A DNA stretch of 6,324 nt from Defluviitaleaceae bacterium (lineage in GTDB: Bacteria > Bacillota > Clostridia > Lachnospirales > WQUN01): contig WRHA01000298.1 of assembly GCA_009783395.1 (NCBI GenBank), positions 1-6,324 on the forward strand. Reading direction: 5' to 3'. Position numbers and translations under genes: made by a program. Positions within the stretch are counted from its first letter, which is position 1. Every line of letters begins with the position of its first letter. Positions 5,567 to 6,324 of the stretch are shown piece by piece. The notes beneath the pieces were generated by a model, which did not search any database, was not told the DNA's origin, and saw only the letters and a program-made list of their open reading frames with translations.

Positions 5567-6324
5567 ATGGCAGATTTTGCTCAAGGTTCAGTAATTTGTA
5601 ACAAGGGAGAACCGTTCCGCAACCTTTTAATTATCACAAAAGGCACGGCAGAAGCGGAACTGGGCGGTCACGCCTTCACGTTCGGAGTCGGTGATTTTTT
5701 GGGGTTCAGCGCGATAATCGAAGGTTCTCACAGCCTGACATATACCGCTACATCCGATGTTACCGCTTTTTCGTGTGAATATGAGGATCTCGCCTCGCTT
5801 GAAACATTGCTTCGTGAAAAGGAAGACATTAAAAACGTAGTCGTCGGCTCAATGAGCCGCCAGCTTGCGATGTTTTTACATGAACACGCTTCTTTAAAAA
5901 ACGAAGCGTTAAAGGCATATGAGCTTATAACGCAGGTATATCCGCTGTATGAAAAACTGTGCGGACGCTATGCCTACACCGCAAAAAAGTTGCCTGCGAT
6001 TGTTGCAACCCAGCCGCCAACAGGCGACAGCGTACCTGCATGGGCATATAATTATTACTCGGGAATAACAGAACTCGAATCCTCTGTGCAAAAAGCGTTT
6101 TTCTCAAAGCTTGGCATTTCGCTGGGTTATATAATAGGAGGCTCCGAAGAAATCAGTCGCATCCTCGCCGCGAGTGAGATGTATCAAAAATATATCGCGG
6201 ATATTTCGCGTGTAATGCTAAGCCCCACTCGCTTCGATTTGTTCTCGATCGTTGCCGAATTGCATGTCGATTCTGCAACAATCGGAGGCGCGGATGCTGC
6301 AGTCAACACGATTTTATCGCCCCT
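5567..6324 (+). CDS. Protein with degenerate cyclic-nucleotide-binding-like N-terminal domain (3' partial)
   Basis: The gene begins at 5567 after a strong AAGGAG (5553-5558, 8-nt spacing) and is open to the right edge, giving 252 visible residues. Residues about 5-95 read as a cNMP-binding/Crp-type jelly roll: GSVICNKGEPFRNLLIITKG matches the usual 'G--i---G-----ly-i--G' opening, followed by GVGDFLGFSAIIEGSHSLTY at the phosphate-binding cassette and a 'ATSDVTAFSCEYEDL' strand. The cassette lacks the normal Glu of GE-(L/I)A and the Arg that binds the cyclic phosphate (Asp43 and Ser/His around 55-56 instead), so it may sense something else or only mediate protein contacts. The rest (about 97-252) is mostly helical, with no DNA-binding helix-turn-helix and no membrane segment seen, so it is not a standard Crp/Fnr regulator. 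I do not recognise the downstream part. It lies 25 nt after ppk1, probably co-transcribed, which hints at a role connected to polyphosphate, unproved. Confidence 0.75.
   Translation, partial: MADFAQGSVICNKGEPFRNLLIITKGTAEAELGGHAFTFGVGDFLGFSAIIEGSHSLTYTATSDVTAFSCEYEDLASLETLLREKEDIKNVVVGSMSRQLAMFLHEHASLKNEALKAYELITQVYPLYEKLCGRYAYTAKKLPAIVATQPPTGDSVPAWAYNYYSGITELESSVQKAFFSKLGISLGYIIGGSEEISRILAASEMYQKYIADISRVMLSPTRFDLFSIVAELHVDSATIGGADAAVNTILSP

Overview
The window looks like chromosomal DNA from an endospore-forming member of the Clostridia (Firmicutes), probably an uncultured or lesser-known lineage with mid-range GC. Three things point there: a SCIFF (six-cysteine) ranthipeptide precursor next to the start of its radical SAM maturase, a pairing typical of Clostridia; a small gene that reads as an alpha/beta-type small acid-soluble spore protein; and strong AGGAGG-type ribosome binding sites throughout. 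The species cannot be fixed from this sequence alone.

Layout: two gene groups diverge from a spacer at about 2297-2403. Leftward (minus strand): a membrane protein with an Ig-like N-terminal half and a C-terminal TPR (2296-1481), a DHH/DHHA1 phosphoesterase (1463-558), a 132-nt spacer rich in inverted repeats, the SCIFF precursor scfA (425-213), and the first 72 codons of the SCIFF maturase scfB (216 to beyond the left edge). The scfA stop and scfB start share an ATGA overlap. Rightward (plus strand): a 55-residue SASP-like gene (2404-2571), a class I SAM-dependent methyltransferase (2564-3343), polyphosphate kinase ppk1 (3376-5541), and a protein with a degenerate cyclic-nucleotide-binding-like N-terminus (5567 to beyond the right edge). 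Spacing within each group is short or overlapping, so both look like operons, although internal promoters are possible before ppk1 and before the last gene.

How the genes relate: scfA and scfB form a precursor/enzyme pair for a thioether-bridged peptide. Ppk1 makes polyphosphate; the DHH protein across the divergent spacer belongs to a family often labelled exopolyphosphatase-like, but a link between the two is only suggested by proximity. No joint pathway for the rest can be read from the sequence.

The most notable features are: (1) a perfect 16-bp inverted repeat lying in frame inside the methyltransferase gene, which adds about a dozen residues just before the SAM-binding motif, like the protein-coding palindromic elements known from Rickettsia; (2) a probable three-way-junction RNA in the leader of scfA; (3) a SCIFF precursor with an unusual 25-residue tail past the last cysteine, translationally coupled to its maturase; and (4) a cNMP-binding-like domain lacking the usual phosphate-binding residues beside ppk1. 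No tRNA, rRNA, CRISPR array or insertion sequence was seen, and there is no gene-free stretch longer than 132 bases.
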